Assembly (NCBI GenBank): GCA_016617785.1
Contig: JADILM010000001.1
Coordinates: 3,534,001 to 3,598,000, forward strand
Direction: 5' to 3'
Length of the DNA: 64,000 nt
From: Sporobolomyces roseus
Taxonomy: Eukaryota > Basidiomycota > Microbotryomycetes > Sporidiobolales > Sporidiobolaceae
Part shown: positions 24,199 to 36,347 of the stretch, one piece after another
How the letters are laid out: each line of letters begins with the position of its first letter
How positions within the stretch are numbered: position 1 is the stretch's first letter
The notes under the pieces: generated by a model
Database searches by the model: none
Seen by the model: only the letters and a program-made list of their open reading frames with translations
What the model was told of the DNA's origin: nothing
Program-made: the position numbers and the translations under genes

Positions 24199-24543
24199 AT
24201 GGCACCGCCTAAACTAGACTACTCAAGCTCTACCTACCTCACCATCTCTACCAAGATTGCGCCTGAATCAATCCTCCCTGGTCCTTCCTCTCCCTCGTCA
24301 TACTTCTCTCAATCTTCCCAAGGTTCATCACAAGGTTCCGAACTCAACACTACTCTCTCCTACGTTGGTCCAGTCGGTCAATTACCCAACGAATACATCT
24401 ACGAGCTACCTGGAGTCCCCTCTTCGAACCCTCCAGCGAGAGAAGTTCAGGATGTCAAGAAGTGGCTGCAAGAGAAGGAAGGAGTGAAAGCAGTCGAGGT
24501 CATGGTACCGCAGATGAGGAATCGCAGGCATTTCGAATGCTAG
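24199..24543 (+). CDS. Unrecognised Ser/Pro-rich protein, possibly broken (orphan X3)
   Basis: ATG 24199 opens 115 codons: MAPPKLDYSSSTYLTISTKI, a Ser-rich stretch, then LSYVGPVGQLPNEYIYELPG, VQDVKKWLQEKEGVKAVEVM and a stop at 24541-24543. Around 24500 the coding-like signal seems to switch frame: the next frame reads TADEESQAFRMLGCIK up to a good GTGAGC donor at 24555. A third stretch about 24764-24896 (NSIAAGGWLGTIGTEWTDGT, AVEAPLELLVRSTRARE) looks like a further exon in line with this. So the gene may be longer and either mis-spliced by me, frameshifted or affected by a sequence error. Family not recognised. Confidence 0.45.
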   Translation: MAPPKLDYSSSTYLTISTKIAPESILPGPSSPSSYFSQSSQGSSQGSELNTTLSYVGPVGQLPNEYIYELPGVPSSNPPAREVQDVKKWLQEKEGVKAVEVMVPQMRNRRHFEC

Positions 24544-25274
24544 GTTGCATCAAGGTGAGCCAAACCTCGACCTGTTCTCTCGGAATCCTGCTGACTTTCT
24601 GTAACGAGTGACAGGAATCCGTCTCGCCTCGTTGTCCTTTTTTTCCTTGTTGTTCCTACCTCTACTTTACGCAGCTTCAAATCAGTACAATTGTTGTCCA
24701 AGCCATCTACTTTTCCCCTTCAGACTCAACCGGTTCACCCACAGCTCGGAGGAGAGAAGGAGAGAGAAAAAGTCAAATCCAGAACAGCATTGCCGCAGGC
24801 GGATGGCTCGGGACCATCGGTACGGAATGGACGGATGGAACAGCTGTCGAGGCGCCTCTTGAGCTCCTCGTGAGGTCGACACGGGCTCGAGAATGGTGAA
24901 AAAGCAGGAGTAGGGAAGAGGCTTGCTGAGCGAGGTCAATCGGCGAGCGAAGATTACGAGAGAAGATGTGCTGTCCAGGTGATCAACGAGCCCGCGATGG
25001 ACGGAACGAGGAGGAGGAGTCGAGTGTCGCTTCTTTCGAATTCGAACATGTCTCCCAAGCTCTCGACTACATTCGCCATCCACTTTCCCCCGCCCACTTT
25101 CGACAGATCGAATCCCAGTCTTCACCGGTACTTCGGGTAAGGCAGGAGGTATCCGCGGACAATCGCGGACAATCGCGGAAAAGCTGAGGTCTTTCAGCTG
25201 CCTCGCCATTATCTCTTCTCCCTCTCCTCTTCTCTCTCGCTGACGCCGCACCTGACTCAAAATACTCGACACCC
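24544..25274. other. Spacer with probable unassigned exon
   Basis: Contains the candidate exon at about 24764-24896 described under the preceding gene. Otherwise it holds mixed short frames on both strands. A 196-codon minus-strand frame here starts only at GTG and its translation looks random. The right end should contain the X4 promoter. Confidence 0.4.
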
Positions 25275-26079
25275 ATGGCGGACGTTGTCTACCATGGATT
25301 ACGCCAGATCTGGCTCGAGAAGCTCAGAGCTTCCGAACGTGGCTCGCTAGTTCACTGGGTATACTGGCTTTTGCTGCATCTCGAGGCAACCGTATTCGTC
25401 ACCGACGACAACTTCGAAAAAGAAGCCTCGATCGTTCGGGTTGAGGTCAATGGATTCAGGTATGCAGGCGGAGACGCTGCATCGGTTTGTCGATTCAGGC
25501 TCACTATTCTCCCAGTACCAGCTCGCCGATCTACGACGCGTTTTGTTCGAATCAGCCCGTGGCGCTCAAGTCGCACTGCCCAAAACTATGGGCTCATGTA
25601 GCGCGAGCCCTTGCCTCGCACGTCGTATTCGAGAAGATCATATCTACCCTTATGGGCAAAGAGCCGATAGCGGAGGGCCCGAAGAAGCAGTTGAAGGGCA
25701 TAGTGGCCGACTTTGAAGGTAACAACGTTGACAAGTGGGAATACAAAGGGGAAGCGGCAGATCGAGCTCGCTTCAGGATTATCATCGAGCTACTTTGCTA
25801 CGCTCGTAATTCGACGAGCCCGGGCGTAACGCCGAGTACCAAGACAGATCTTCAGAGCCTTGGAGGTACATGGGTACGTGACTTCCCGTGCTCTCAGGCT
25901 GCTGATCATCCTTTCTCGAATTTACTGATTTGAGACCGGATTGACCTCCCTAGGACTGGGTACCGGTATGTTCAGTCGAGCTATACAATCAATGACATGG
26001 AGGCTGACTCTCACAGAATACCAGGCTCAACAACCTGGCACCACCATGCTTAGGCGACGTCGCATTCAACATTCCCTGA
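25275..26079 (+). CDS. Unrecognised protein (orphan X4)
   Basis: Not recognised. ATG 25275 gives MADVVYHGLRQIWLEKLRAS and VYWLLLHLEATVFVTDDNFE. A GTATGC...CCCAG intron (25460-25514) joins in phase to TSSPIYDAFCSNQPVALKSH, CPKLWAHVARALASHVVFEK, KQLKGIVADFEGNNVDKWEY and RARFRIIIELLCYARNSTSP. Two further introns surround a four-codon exon (DWVP), and the protein ends NTRLNNLAPPCLGDVAFNIP at TGA 26077-26079. All junctions keep the frame, which supports a real gene of about 220 residues. No domain or membrane span is convincing. It may be lineage-specific. Confidence 0.5.
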
Positions 26080-26684
26080 CCGTTCATCGAGTTTCCACCC
26101 GACTCTCGCCTCGCAAGCAAGCCATATATGGCAGAGGCCTCATGTAGCTCGTCAAGACCTCCTGCCCCCGTACCCTACCTCTAGAACGGTCGTTTATCCC
26201 ACCTTTCCCCTTTCTTTCTCCCTTTCACGCTCTTTGCGAATATCTTGCATTTCTTGACCTTCTCCTGTTATTCGACATCCTTTAGCCCTTGAGCATCTCG
26301 TCTGACTCGCAGCCAGCGCGCGTCAGCCGATCTGAGTTAGATGAAGCGGAAAAGCAGTGTCAAATGATTGATCAAACGAGAGAGAAAGCAGCACAAGAGC
26401 GGGGAGAGCCGAGTCTCCAGCGCGCCTTAGTAGACCCGAGCATAGGGAGAGCGTCAGCGATAGAAACAGTGAATGGTAAAAATGCGAGAAGGATTCCGCT
26501 TCTTCGAAGGAGATTCGCTTGTCTCCACCAACTTCCGAACTCTACTCCGCATCACTCACACCGGAAATTCGACTGCATAATCGGCCTCAGTAGAGCTCGA
26601 CCCCCCTCACTCGCCCTCAGTCCGGCCTTTCCCTTCGCTCTTCTAAACTTCCGACTTCAACTTGAAACCCAAAAACAACTCTAG
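26080..26684. other. Spacer before beta-COP
   Basis: 605 bp. Part of it (about 26289-26480) reads ELDEAEKQCQMIDQTREKAA and resembles the charged style of the neighbouring orphan genes. It has no ATG and no clear splice partners, so I leave it unassigned. The last 150 bp should be the beta-COP promoter. Confidence 0.4.
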
Positions 26685-29600
26685 ATGACCACTTCGAACG
26701 AGAAGAACCTCGCATTCACTCTCGTCGCTGATGAGGGTGATCTAGGATATCAGACACAGGATCTACGCGCTGCGTTGGAGAAGGGAACGGATGAATTGAA
26801 GTTAGACACGTTGAGGAGAATCATCGTCTCAACTCTCAATGGACAACCTCAGGTGAGCTACTAGCCCTCTCATATGCTTCAACCAGCTATCAATCGCCCG
26901 GTACAAGCGTGTAATGGATAGTTCGCTGACATTTCGCGATTCGTTAATGCAGCCTGCTCTCCTCATGCCTATCATTCAATTCGTTCTCCCTTCGAAGTCG
27001 AAGCAGATCAAGAAGCTGTTACAGTAAGCTCTATGCCTCGACTTGGACTGCTGGAGTCATGCTGATGAGTGAGAATCGTTGTTCTAGTTTCTACTGGGAG
27101 ATTTGCCCCAAATACGACGAGAATGGAAAACTCAAGCAGGAGATGATCTTGGTCTGGTAAGCAGTGATGAGGCTTACCGTTTGTCGAAAGGGATCGCACT
27201 AACCATTCGTCGCTTCCCTTAGTAACGCTATCCGAAATGATCTCGTTCGTTGCGCTCTCAACCTACTTGTCTTGCTGCAGCTGTACTGACCATACTTGTG
27301 CTCGAACAGCAACATCCCAACGAGTACATTCGAGGTGCAACCCTTCGATTCATCCAAAAACTTCGAGAACCCGAACTCCTCGAGCCTTTGATTCCAACGT
27401 GCCGACAATGTCTGGTATGCCCGCTCCCTGTTCATAACCCTCTCGTCTTACGCTCACAAGAGCTCCACCCTACAGGAACATCGCCATTCCTACGTCAGGA
27501 AAAACGCCGTTATGGCTATCTTCACCATTTACAAGAATTTCGATTTCCTCATTCCCGATGCTCCCGAACTCATCCAAACTTTCATGGCCGCTGTACGTCC
27601 ACTCGAGAGTGTTCCATCGCTCAAAATACTTATCTGAGTCGAGTCGCAGGAATCCGATACGACATCACTTCGCAACGCCTTCGTCATGCTCCAAGCCGTT
27701 TCATCTTCCCGAGCAGTCGAATACTTCCTGTCAATCTACGAGCAAGTTGCAAACTTGGACGAGATGATGCAGTTGAGTGTGATCGAGTTGATCAGGAAGG
27801 AATCGAAATCGACTGGAGGTGGAAACGAAGGAGCTCTCAAGGCGAGTTCGCTGTTTCTCTCTCGCTTCGAATCTCATCGTTGACTCAACCCCGTTGTTGC
27901 AGGCGCGATACATCAAGTGTATTTTCGAATTACTCAACTCGGGTTCTCATTCCGTCAAGTACGAGGCTGCAGCTACTCTCACAACTCTTACCCAAAATCC
28001 TGCTGCTGTCAAAGGTAAATTCGTTCAGCACTTCTCACCCTCTGCCGCGACACTGACGAAATCCTTTTGAACATAGCTGCCGCAAGCTGTCTCATCTCCC
28101 TCGTCATTCAAGAACCCTCGAACAACGTCAAAACTATCGTTCTCTCCCGCATCTCCCTTCTCCACCAAAAGCACGAACACGTTCTCGATGAGCTAGTGAT
28201 GGATATTTTGAGAGTAGTAGGAAGCCCCGATATGGACGTGAGACGGAAAGCGTTGGAGATTGCGTTGGATATGGTCAGCTCGAGAAATGTCGAGGAGGTT
28301 ATCGGTTTCTTGAAGAAGGAGTTGATCAAGACATTAGACGGTACCTTCGAGAAGGTGAGCCATCACTTTCCATCTCGAGCAACCCACGCTCGAACGCTGA
28401 TGTCGAACCCGCACCCTAGGCTACCGAATACCGTCAACTCCTCATTCAAACCATTCACTCTTGCGCCATCAAACACTCAGAAGTCGCTTCCTCGGTCGTT
28501 CACGTCCTTATGGAGTTCCTCGGAGACGCTTCAAATGCTTCGGCTGTCGACGTTATCGCTTTCGTTCGAGAAGTTGTCGAAAAATTCCCCAGCCTCCGAA
28601 GTGGAATTGTCGACAAACTCCTACAAACTTTCACCGAGATCAAGAGTGGAAAGGTGTTCCGTGGAGCAATGTGGATAGTTGGAGAGTATGCTGCTAGTCG
28701 TGAAGAGGTTGAAGAGGCGATGGAAAAGGTTCGAAAAGTTATCGGAGAGATTCCAATTTTAGCTTCGGAACAAGTAAGCTTGCTCTTCACCCCCTATCGC
28801 TACCTCACCATACTCATCACTGTTAGCTTCTGTAGCGTCTCCTCGATCAAGCTGAACAAGAAGCTCAAGCCTCGACTTCAGACCAAATCAATGGCGAATC
28901 TCAACTCACTCAAAAATCTGTTCCCACCACTACCACTCGAGTGCTCGCCGACGGTACCTACGCCACCGAGACTGTCTTTTCCGCCACTCCCTCCGCCTCA
29001 CACGCAGCCAACCTCGAAGCCGTCAAGGCTGCTGCTAAACCTCCTCTTCGAGCCTTAATCCTCGGTGGTGACTTCTACACCGCGACAGTTCTCGCGGCGA
29101 CGTTGACGAAGCTTGTTCTGAGATACCGGGAGCTGAGTCAGGGAGATGACAAGTCTGTCAACGGTCTGAGAGCAGAGGTGAGAATCATTTCTTTTCGACC
29201 GTCGAAACACTTAGCTGATGTCGGTTCGTGATCAATGACAGTGCATGTTGATCATGACTTCCCTCATCCGAGTCGGACAATCTCAATTTTCTGCCGTACC
29301 GATCGATGAAGACGCTCAAGAACGAATTCTCACCTGTCTCCAATGTCTCGCCGAACTCGACAACCCTGCCCACGCCGCGAAGGTTGAAGAGATCTTCTTG
29401 CAAGATACCCAGAAGGCTTACACGATGATGGTACAACACGAGGAGGTCAAGGCGAGGGAGAAGAAGAAGCGAGAGGAGAAGAGCAGTCAGGTTCAGGCCG
29501 ACGACTTGATCGGATTCCGACAGTTTGCCAAGAAGACGAACGGAGCAGAAGCAGACGAGGTTAGATCTCAACTACTCCTACCCTGGATCTGTCGCTGATA

Positions 29601-30612
29601 TCAATCGCCTTCACAGTACGAGCTGGATCTCACGAAAGCGACTGGATCTGTCGAAGCGGCGAAGGACGACTTCATTTCGAAACTCCAGCGAGTCGTTCAG
29701 CTCACCGGTTTCTCAGATCCTGTTTATGCCGAAGCCTACGTCAACGTGCAAGGCTTCGACATCTTCCTCGATGTTCTCATCGTCAACCAAACGAACGAAA
29801 CCCTTCAAAACCTTACTTGCGAATTCGCTACTCTCGGTGACCTCAAGCTTGTCGAGCGACCGACCACTCACACTCTCGGCCCTCAAAGCTTCCAATCGAT
29901 CAAAGCTACTATCAAGGTGAGTCGAAATCGCATCATAGTGTAAACCACCGATACTCACTCAGCATCGCAATCCTCTCGCAGGTCTCATCAACGGAAACTG
30001 GTGTCATCTTCGGGAACATTTTCTACGATGGTGCATCGGTCTCGAACGACAGTCAATGCGTCGTTCTCAACGACATTCACATCGACATCCTCGATTACAT
30101 CACTCCTGGTTACTGTAATGAGGCTCAAGTAAGCTCTCTTTCCTCTCTATACTTATCGAAGTCGAGTACTGATCGATCTCTTCGCATCTACAGTTCCGAA
30201 GTATGTGGACTGAATTCGAATGGGAGAACAAGGTCAACGTTTCGACATCGATCAACAACCTCCGATCTTGTACGTCTCATCTTCTCTGAGTTGCTCACGA
30301 TCGCTGCTCTACGCCGAATACTTGGACTGACTCTTCATTCCATGGTTCTCAACAGACCTCGAGCACATCATGTCCTCCACAAATATGGCCTGCCTCACTC
30401 CCGACGCTGCTCTCGAAGGAGACTGCGGCTTCCTCTCTGCGAACCTCTACGCTCGATCACTATTCGGGGAAGACGCGTTGGCCAATTTGTCGATCGAGAA
30501 ACTAGCCGACGGTAGCTTGACGGGACATGTTCGAATCCGATCAAAGACTCAAGGTATCGCTCTCTCCCTCGGCGACCGGATCACCGTCAGCCAAAAGTCG
30601 GCTATGGCGTAG
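26685..30612 (+). CDS. SEC26: Coatomer subunit beta (beta-COP)
   Basis: Subunit of the COPI coat that shapes Golgi-to-ER vesicles. It starts [20 protein letters not shown] and runs through an adaptin-like HEAT-repeat N-terminus with strongly conserved stretches: [60 protein letters not shown] and [15 protein letters not shown]. The linker is followed by the appendage domain ([70 protein letters not shown]). It ends at TAG 30610-30612 after about 940 residues, the usual length. About fourteen short introns. No anomaly was noted. Confidence 0.95.
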
Positions 30613-31141
30613 GGAGAACTCGTGCTGTTTCACTTGCACTCTCATTCCCTTTTCTTCCCTCATCTTTTGTCTCTGTGTATTCCCCTACTCTTCATCTCAC
30701 CTCTGTTTCCCGGGTCATCTTGCAGTATACCGTTCACGTCTTGTTCCCTTCGTTGCGGTGATCGATAGTGAGGGTCGAGACGTCACAAGCGAGAGATTAA
30801 GAGAGTTATCGCGCGAAACAGGTGGTGTTCTTTTCGAAACCTGGGGAAGTTTGATAGCTGTGCGAGATCATCTTTAGCGTGAGTGTGTGAGCTAGAAGAA
30901 ATCGAGGACGAGACGTATCGATTTCACTTGCGACGACAATTCGAAACGAACGACGAAAAACGAGGCTCGATTCCTTCTTCTAACCACATACTTCGAGCGC
31001 TCCATCGACCACGGTAACAGAACAGTGTAGCTCTTACAGCTCTAGCTCTCCGACACATCTCCTCAGCAAGCCTCTTCCTCTTCCTCTCATTCGATCTTCC
31101 TTCCCCCACTCTTGAATCCGCCTCAACCTCAGAGAACGACA
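30613..31141. other. Spacer, beta-COP to alpha-mannosidase
   Basis: 529 bp. About 50 codons at 30733-30879 read RLVPFVAVIDSEGRDVTSER and LRELSRETGGVLFETWGSL, preceded by a good pyrimidine-tract acceptor (tcttgcag at 30724). It lies behind the beta-COP stop and has no ATG. It could be an alternative 3' exon or chance. The right half should be the mannosidase promoter. Confidence 0.4.
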
Positions 31142-34100
31142 ATGGTACCTAAAGATCCTTACCCACGCTTCAATACAGATGGTCCCAAGCCACCTCACTT
31201 CCGAGGCCTCACTCTCGGTGAGTCCTCTTCTTCCTCCTCTCTTTCCGATTTCCCCGCTAATTTCCCGATGCCACGCTGTTCGAACAGGTCGACTTGATCA
31301 ATTCGAATCCAGAATTAGTGAAGTGCTGTTCGAGCACAGACTAGATGACAAGGAGCATGTACAGCTCGAACTTTGGTCTTGTCCCGGCAAGGAAAAGGTT
31401 CCTCTTCCCCTCTCGATAGCTGTTCAGGTATAAGGAGTATGCTCATGCGATGCCAAACTGTGCTGCACAGATACCCTTTGAGGAAGCAATTAGAAAGCCG
31501 TTCAAACCAGTTCAAAAAGGTGTAGTACTGGGTCCTTCCTGGACAAAGTGCGTTTACTCGCCTCTCGCTAAGCGGTACTTTCCCTTTGAACTGACAGCCT
31601 CAACCTTTCTGCAGTCACTGGTTCCGCGTCACTCTCAAAGTACCCGAATCCTGGTCGAAAGCAGAACGAGTCCAACTTGAATTCGATCCGTCGTGCGAAG
31701 GATGCGTTTTCGACTTCGAAGGTTGCCCTCTACAAGGTTTGACGGGAGGATTCGACGGTTCCAGACGAGTCGAATTCATTTTGCCAGCAGACAAGCGATC
31801 TAGCACCTACAAATACTACATCGAGGTACGGAACCTTTTTCGCACCGTTGCCTCTTGACAGCTAAACTCACGTGAACCTTCGTCTACAGGTCTCATGTAA
31901 CGCTATGTTCGGTAACGGAATGGGAGAAACCAACGGACCTCCCGACAATAACCGCTACTTCAGAGTAAGTGTTGACTTTTCGAATCCTGAGCCTTTTGAG
32001 CGGTACTGATTCGTCAATTCCACTCCTTACAGCTCAATTCGGCGGACTTGGTTGTACCCCGAATGGAAGCGTGGCATCTTCTTTGGGATTTCAGGTGAGC
32101 ACAATTTCTCGACGAAGTCAAGAATGGTCCGGCTGCTAAATCTCGCGACTTCCCTCTTCGATAGATGCCTCAAAGATCTCGCACGCGCTCTTCCCGAACG
32201 CTCTCCTCTCGGTAATAAGTGCATGGAAGTTGGGAACGGTGAAGCTATTCTTTGCGACTGTCGTCCCGCATCGTGAGAACTGACTCTGCTTTCCGGAGTA
32301 GACATCATGAACGCATTCAGCTCGCACGATCATTCGAGCATCGCAAAGTGTCGCAAGCTGGCTGAAGAAGTGTTTGGAAAGAAATGGCAAGAGTTGGAGG
32401 AGAAAGTTTACCATCAAGGAGAAGAGATCAAAGTCGACAGTTGGGGAATCGGAAACTGTCATATCGATACTGCTTGGCTCGTACGTGATACTTGATCTAG
32501 GTTATTGATCGTCCAGCACATTCAGCTGACCCTTCTCGAGCTCGTAGTGGACCTTCGCTCAAACTCGTCAGAAAACAGCTCGGTAGGCTCAACTCGTCTC
32601 TCTCACTCGTCCCTCTCACGCGAATACTGATCTCAGGCTGATGATGTGTGCAGGTCATGGTCGACGCAACTCGACCTCATCGAGCGTTACCCTGAGCATC
32701 GCTTCGTCGCTTCTCAGGCTCAGCAATTCGCTTGGTTGGAAAAGGATTATCCTCTTCTCTTCAGCAAGATCCGTGAGAAGGTTCAGGAAGGAAGCTTCAT
32801 TCCTATTGGTGCGCTCCCCCCCTCTCATCCCGAGAAGCTCAACTGATCGTCAACGCTCTTCGCTCAACAGGAGGTATGTGGGTCGAATCTGATCAACTTC
32901 TTCCCTCTGGAGAATCCCTCGTTCGACAACTCCTCTTCGGTCAACGATACTTCCACTCTCGATTTGGTTCCTACTGTCGCACCTTCTGGCTCCCCGATTC
33001 GTTCGGTTACAACGCTCAAATCCCTCAACTCGCAAGATTGGCAGGATGTGACTACTTCTTCACTCAGAAGATCAGTTGGAATCAATTCAACGACTTCCCC
33101 ATGACAAGCTTCAGGTGGAAAGGTCAAGATGGAACTCAAATTGTTTGCCATTTCTGTCCTCAAAATACCGTATGTACTCTTCCTTAAGCTTCCCTCCGAT
33201 CGACTCGATGCTGACACGGGATGAGCGATCTTAGTACACCGCTCAAGCTTCTGTCGACGACGTTCTCAATACCTGGAGAGGACACAAATCTCTCCAAGCC
33301 TCTCCCACTGGACTGTACGTTTGAGTTTCTCCTCTCTTGCGCGGAGAGTTGAGCTGACTCTCACTACGCGTAGACTCACCTTTGGTAACGGAGACGGAGG
33401 AGGAGGACCTCTTGCGCCCATGCTCGAGAACTTGCGTCGTTGCCGAGCTGTCGCAAACGAGAATGGAGAAATCCCCAAGGTCAAAATGGGGAACTCTGTC
33501 GACGAATTTTACGACAACCTCGTCAAGACGACCGACAACGGCAAGAAGCTCCCAACTTGGTGCGCCGATTTCCGGTCACTGTTTCCCTCAGGATTGAGAC
33601 TTATTGAGCATCTTACCGCAGGTCTGGAGAGCTCTACCTCGAACTTCACAGAGGTACCGCAACCTCTCACGGTTCGATCAAAAGGCACAATCGTAAAACC
33701 GAAATCTTATTGCACGATATCGAATTCATCGGAACTCTCGCATCTTTGCTCCAGATGAAGAACGGAGGCAAGTTCAAGAAGGGAGGTTACAGATACCCTC
33801 GAGATGTACTGCAGCCTCTTTGGGAAGATGGTGAGTGTCTTACACGAATCCCTTCGAAACGACCTTGAGCTGACGATTTCTCGAAATAGCTCTCCTCTGT
33901 CAATTCCACGACGTCTTGCCTGGTAGTGCAATCGGGCTCGTTTACGAGGATGCCGAAAAGGTGAGCTACTCTTCCAGCCTCCTGTCGCTCCGGGTCGCAA
34001 CTGACATGCTTTCGAATCGACAGATCTACGCAAACATCGCCTCAAAAGGTGGTCCACTCCTTTCGAGTGCTCTCAACGCTCTTCTTCCTGCTACCGTCTC

Positions 34101-35908
34101 GGCCGATTCTACTTCTGTCTCAGGATCTCCACACATGCTCTTCGCCGTCTCAACCACGACTCTTCCTCGACGTGAACTCGCCAAAATCCCTCTATCGGCT
34201 GCTCGCGCTCTCTCGGACGCCGCTATTCAACCAAGTCGCGACGAAAACGGAAGTGCCTACGTCGTCCTCGAGGTCGGTGAGAGAGGCGGTCTTCTTGCCG
34301 AGAGCAAGACGAGCGATGAAGTCGAGAAAGCGGGATGGAACGTTCGAGGTGAGTTCTGCCTCTCGTTTGTTCGAGTGTGTCGATATTGACGTCCACTTTG
34401 TGCCTGACAGCTCGCAAGACTGAGAACGATACAATCACTCTCTCGACCGATCAACTTGTTGTCGTCATCACTTCTGAAGGTCGTCTCACTTCGATCTTCG
34501 ACAAGGGAGCTGAGAGGGAGCTACTCATTGAGGGAGAAACGGCTGGTTTCGTCATCTTCGAAGACACACCGCTGAACTGGGATGCTTGGGATGTCGGTAA
34601 GCTTCGTTCTCCATCGTTCGACACGGAAACGCGAGATCTGACTCTTCATTGTTGCTTCAGACGCTTTCCATCTTGAGACGAAGAAACCCGTTAACGCTTC
34701 TTCGGTAAAGATCGTCGAAGATGGACCTCTTCGCGCTTCTGTAGAAGCCGTGTTCCACCTCGGTCAGAGTCGAATGAAGGTAAGCGACACTCTCGCCGAG
34801 TCTCTCCGTTCATTTCGACTGACAAGGTTCTGTTCTATAGTGCACGATCTCGCTCGATGCTTTCTCTCCTTCTCTCAAGCCCGACACTCTCAGCTTGATC
34901 CGCTTCGATACTGAGGTCGAATGGCACGAGATGCATCGCTTCCTCAAGTGGGAGGCTCCCCTCGCAATCGCTCCTACCGGTGACATGGCGTACGTTCCCA
35001 CTCTCTATCTCCTTGCCCACGCCTCTCAAAAAGCTGATACTGCTCCTCCTCTATGCAGAGTCTTTGAAAATCAATTCGGTTTCACCCAACGTCCGACTCA
35101 CCGCAACACGACTTGGGATCGAGCCAAGTTCGAATCAGTCGCTCATCGGTTCTGTGACGTCTCCGAGTTCGGCTACGGTGTCGCTTTACTCAATGACTGC
35201 AAGTACGGACACGCAGTCGAAGGAGGAACAGTCCGATTGAGTTTATTGCGAGCTGCGACGATTCCAGATGCCGAACAAGATCAAGGCAACCACGAGTTCT
35301 CTTTCGCTCGTGCGTGTTCTCCTCGAACTATCTCCAAATCGTGAGAAGTAGGGACTGATAGTTTGCGGCTTGTGCATAGTTTACCCTCATCGATCAAGTT
35401 TCCTCGCATCCGACGTCCCACTCGTCGCTCGACACTTCAACTACCCTCTCCACCTCCGACTCTCGACCTCTTCCACTCCCTCCACAGTCTCCCTTCCGCC
35501 AGCCTCTCCCATTTCCCTCTCACGTTCAACTCCCAATTTGATCCTCGACACGCTCAAGAGAGGAGAAGACGATCATTTCTCTTCCTCTACGAGTCCCGCT
35601 AAGTACGGTTCGACCATCATTGTACGAGTCTACGAGAGTCTTGGAGGAGAAGGCAAAGGCTACTTGGAAGTTGGCGAGGAATTACATGTGGCTGAAGCGA
35701 GCGTTTGCGACGTACGTTTTTCTGTCTCCCTTCATACGAGGGAGCAGATACTGACAACTTGAGTGTCGCACAGCTTCTCGAGAGGGACCTTGAGAAACTC
35801 GAGATTACGAAGAACGCTCAAGGAGGAGGAATTCGAATTCCGGTCAAATTGAGAGGATTCGAAGTAAAAACTTTCAAGCTCTCGATCAAACCCACCTCTT
35901 CAAAGTAA
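31142..35908 (+). CDS. AMS1: Alpha-mannosidase, GH38 (vacuolar/cytosolic AMS1-type)
   Basis: Retaining exo-mannosidase that trims free oligosaccharides and vacuolar glycans. ATG 31142 starts MVPKDPYPRFNTDGPKPPHF. No signal peptide is present, as in Ams1, which reaches the vacuole by the Cvt pathway. The catalytic domain shows the zinc motif GNCHIDTAWLW, the nucleophile region TFWLPDSFGYNAQIPQLA, the substrate loop FHDVLPGSAIG, and the family sequence GGMWVESDQLLPSGESLVRQ. Downstream are the beta-sandwich domains (FVIFEDTPLNWDAWDVDAFH, FENQFGFTQRPTHRNTTWDR, YGVALLNDCKYGH). It ends at TAA after FKLSIKPTSSK. Length is about 1,100 residues over about seventeen exons. No lesion was noticed. Confidence 0.94.
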
Positions 35909-36347
35909 TCACCTCTACTATAGCAAAACACGCCTTCCAAGGGTCAGCAAGTCCGTACAAAAGCTTTCTAATCCGTATTCCGTTTCTGTTCGTTATCGTT
36001 TCCTTTGCAAGTCCTTGTTCGTTGTTCCTTTGATCCCTACGCTCCCCTCTTCGCTTTCCGCCTCCTCCGTTTGTCTCTATCCTATTCGAATCTGGCACTA
36101 TCTTGTTTCCACTTGTTTCCCTCGCGCTCTCTCTCTTTTGTCGAAATCCAAATTCAGTTTCTTGTTTGCCTCGGTTGCTTGCGCAGAGTAGTCGAGTTCC
36201 TGATTGAGGAAACTGACAGAGCGATGTGCATTCAGCTGTAACCGAGCTCTCTCTGCGCACCCGACGAATCTTGGAAACGTAAATCTTGATTTCGTGTCGA
36301 TAAGTACTGCTTTTTTTCATTCGTTCCTTCTTCACTATGTCTACTCG
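35909..36347. other. Convergent 3' spacer
   Basis: 439 bp between the converging mannosidase and FAD synthase genes, T-rich on the plus strand and consistent with two 3' UTRs. No gene is seen. Confidence 0.6.

Noticed and set aside
24682..25272. Minus-strand frame of 196 codons
   Set aside because: The first codon is GTG. The translation is an even mix without family-like motifs, and it lies opposite a probable plus-strand exon.
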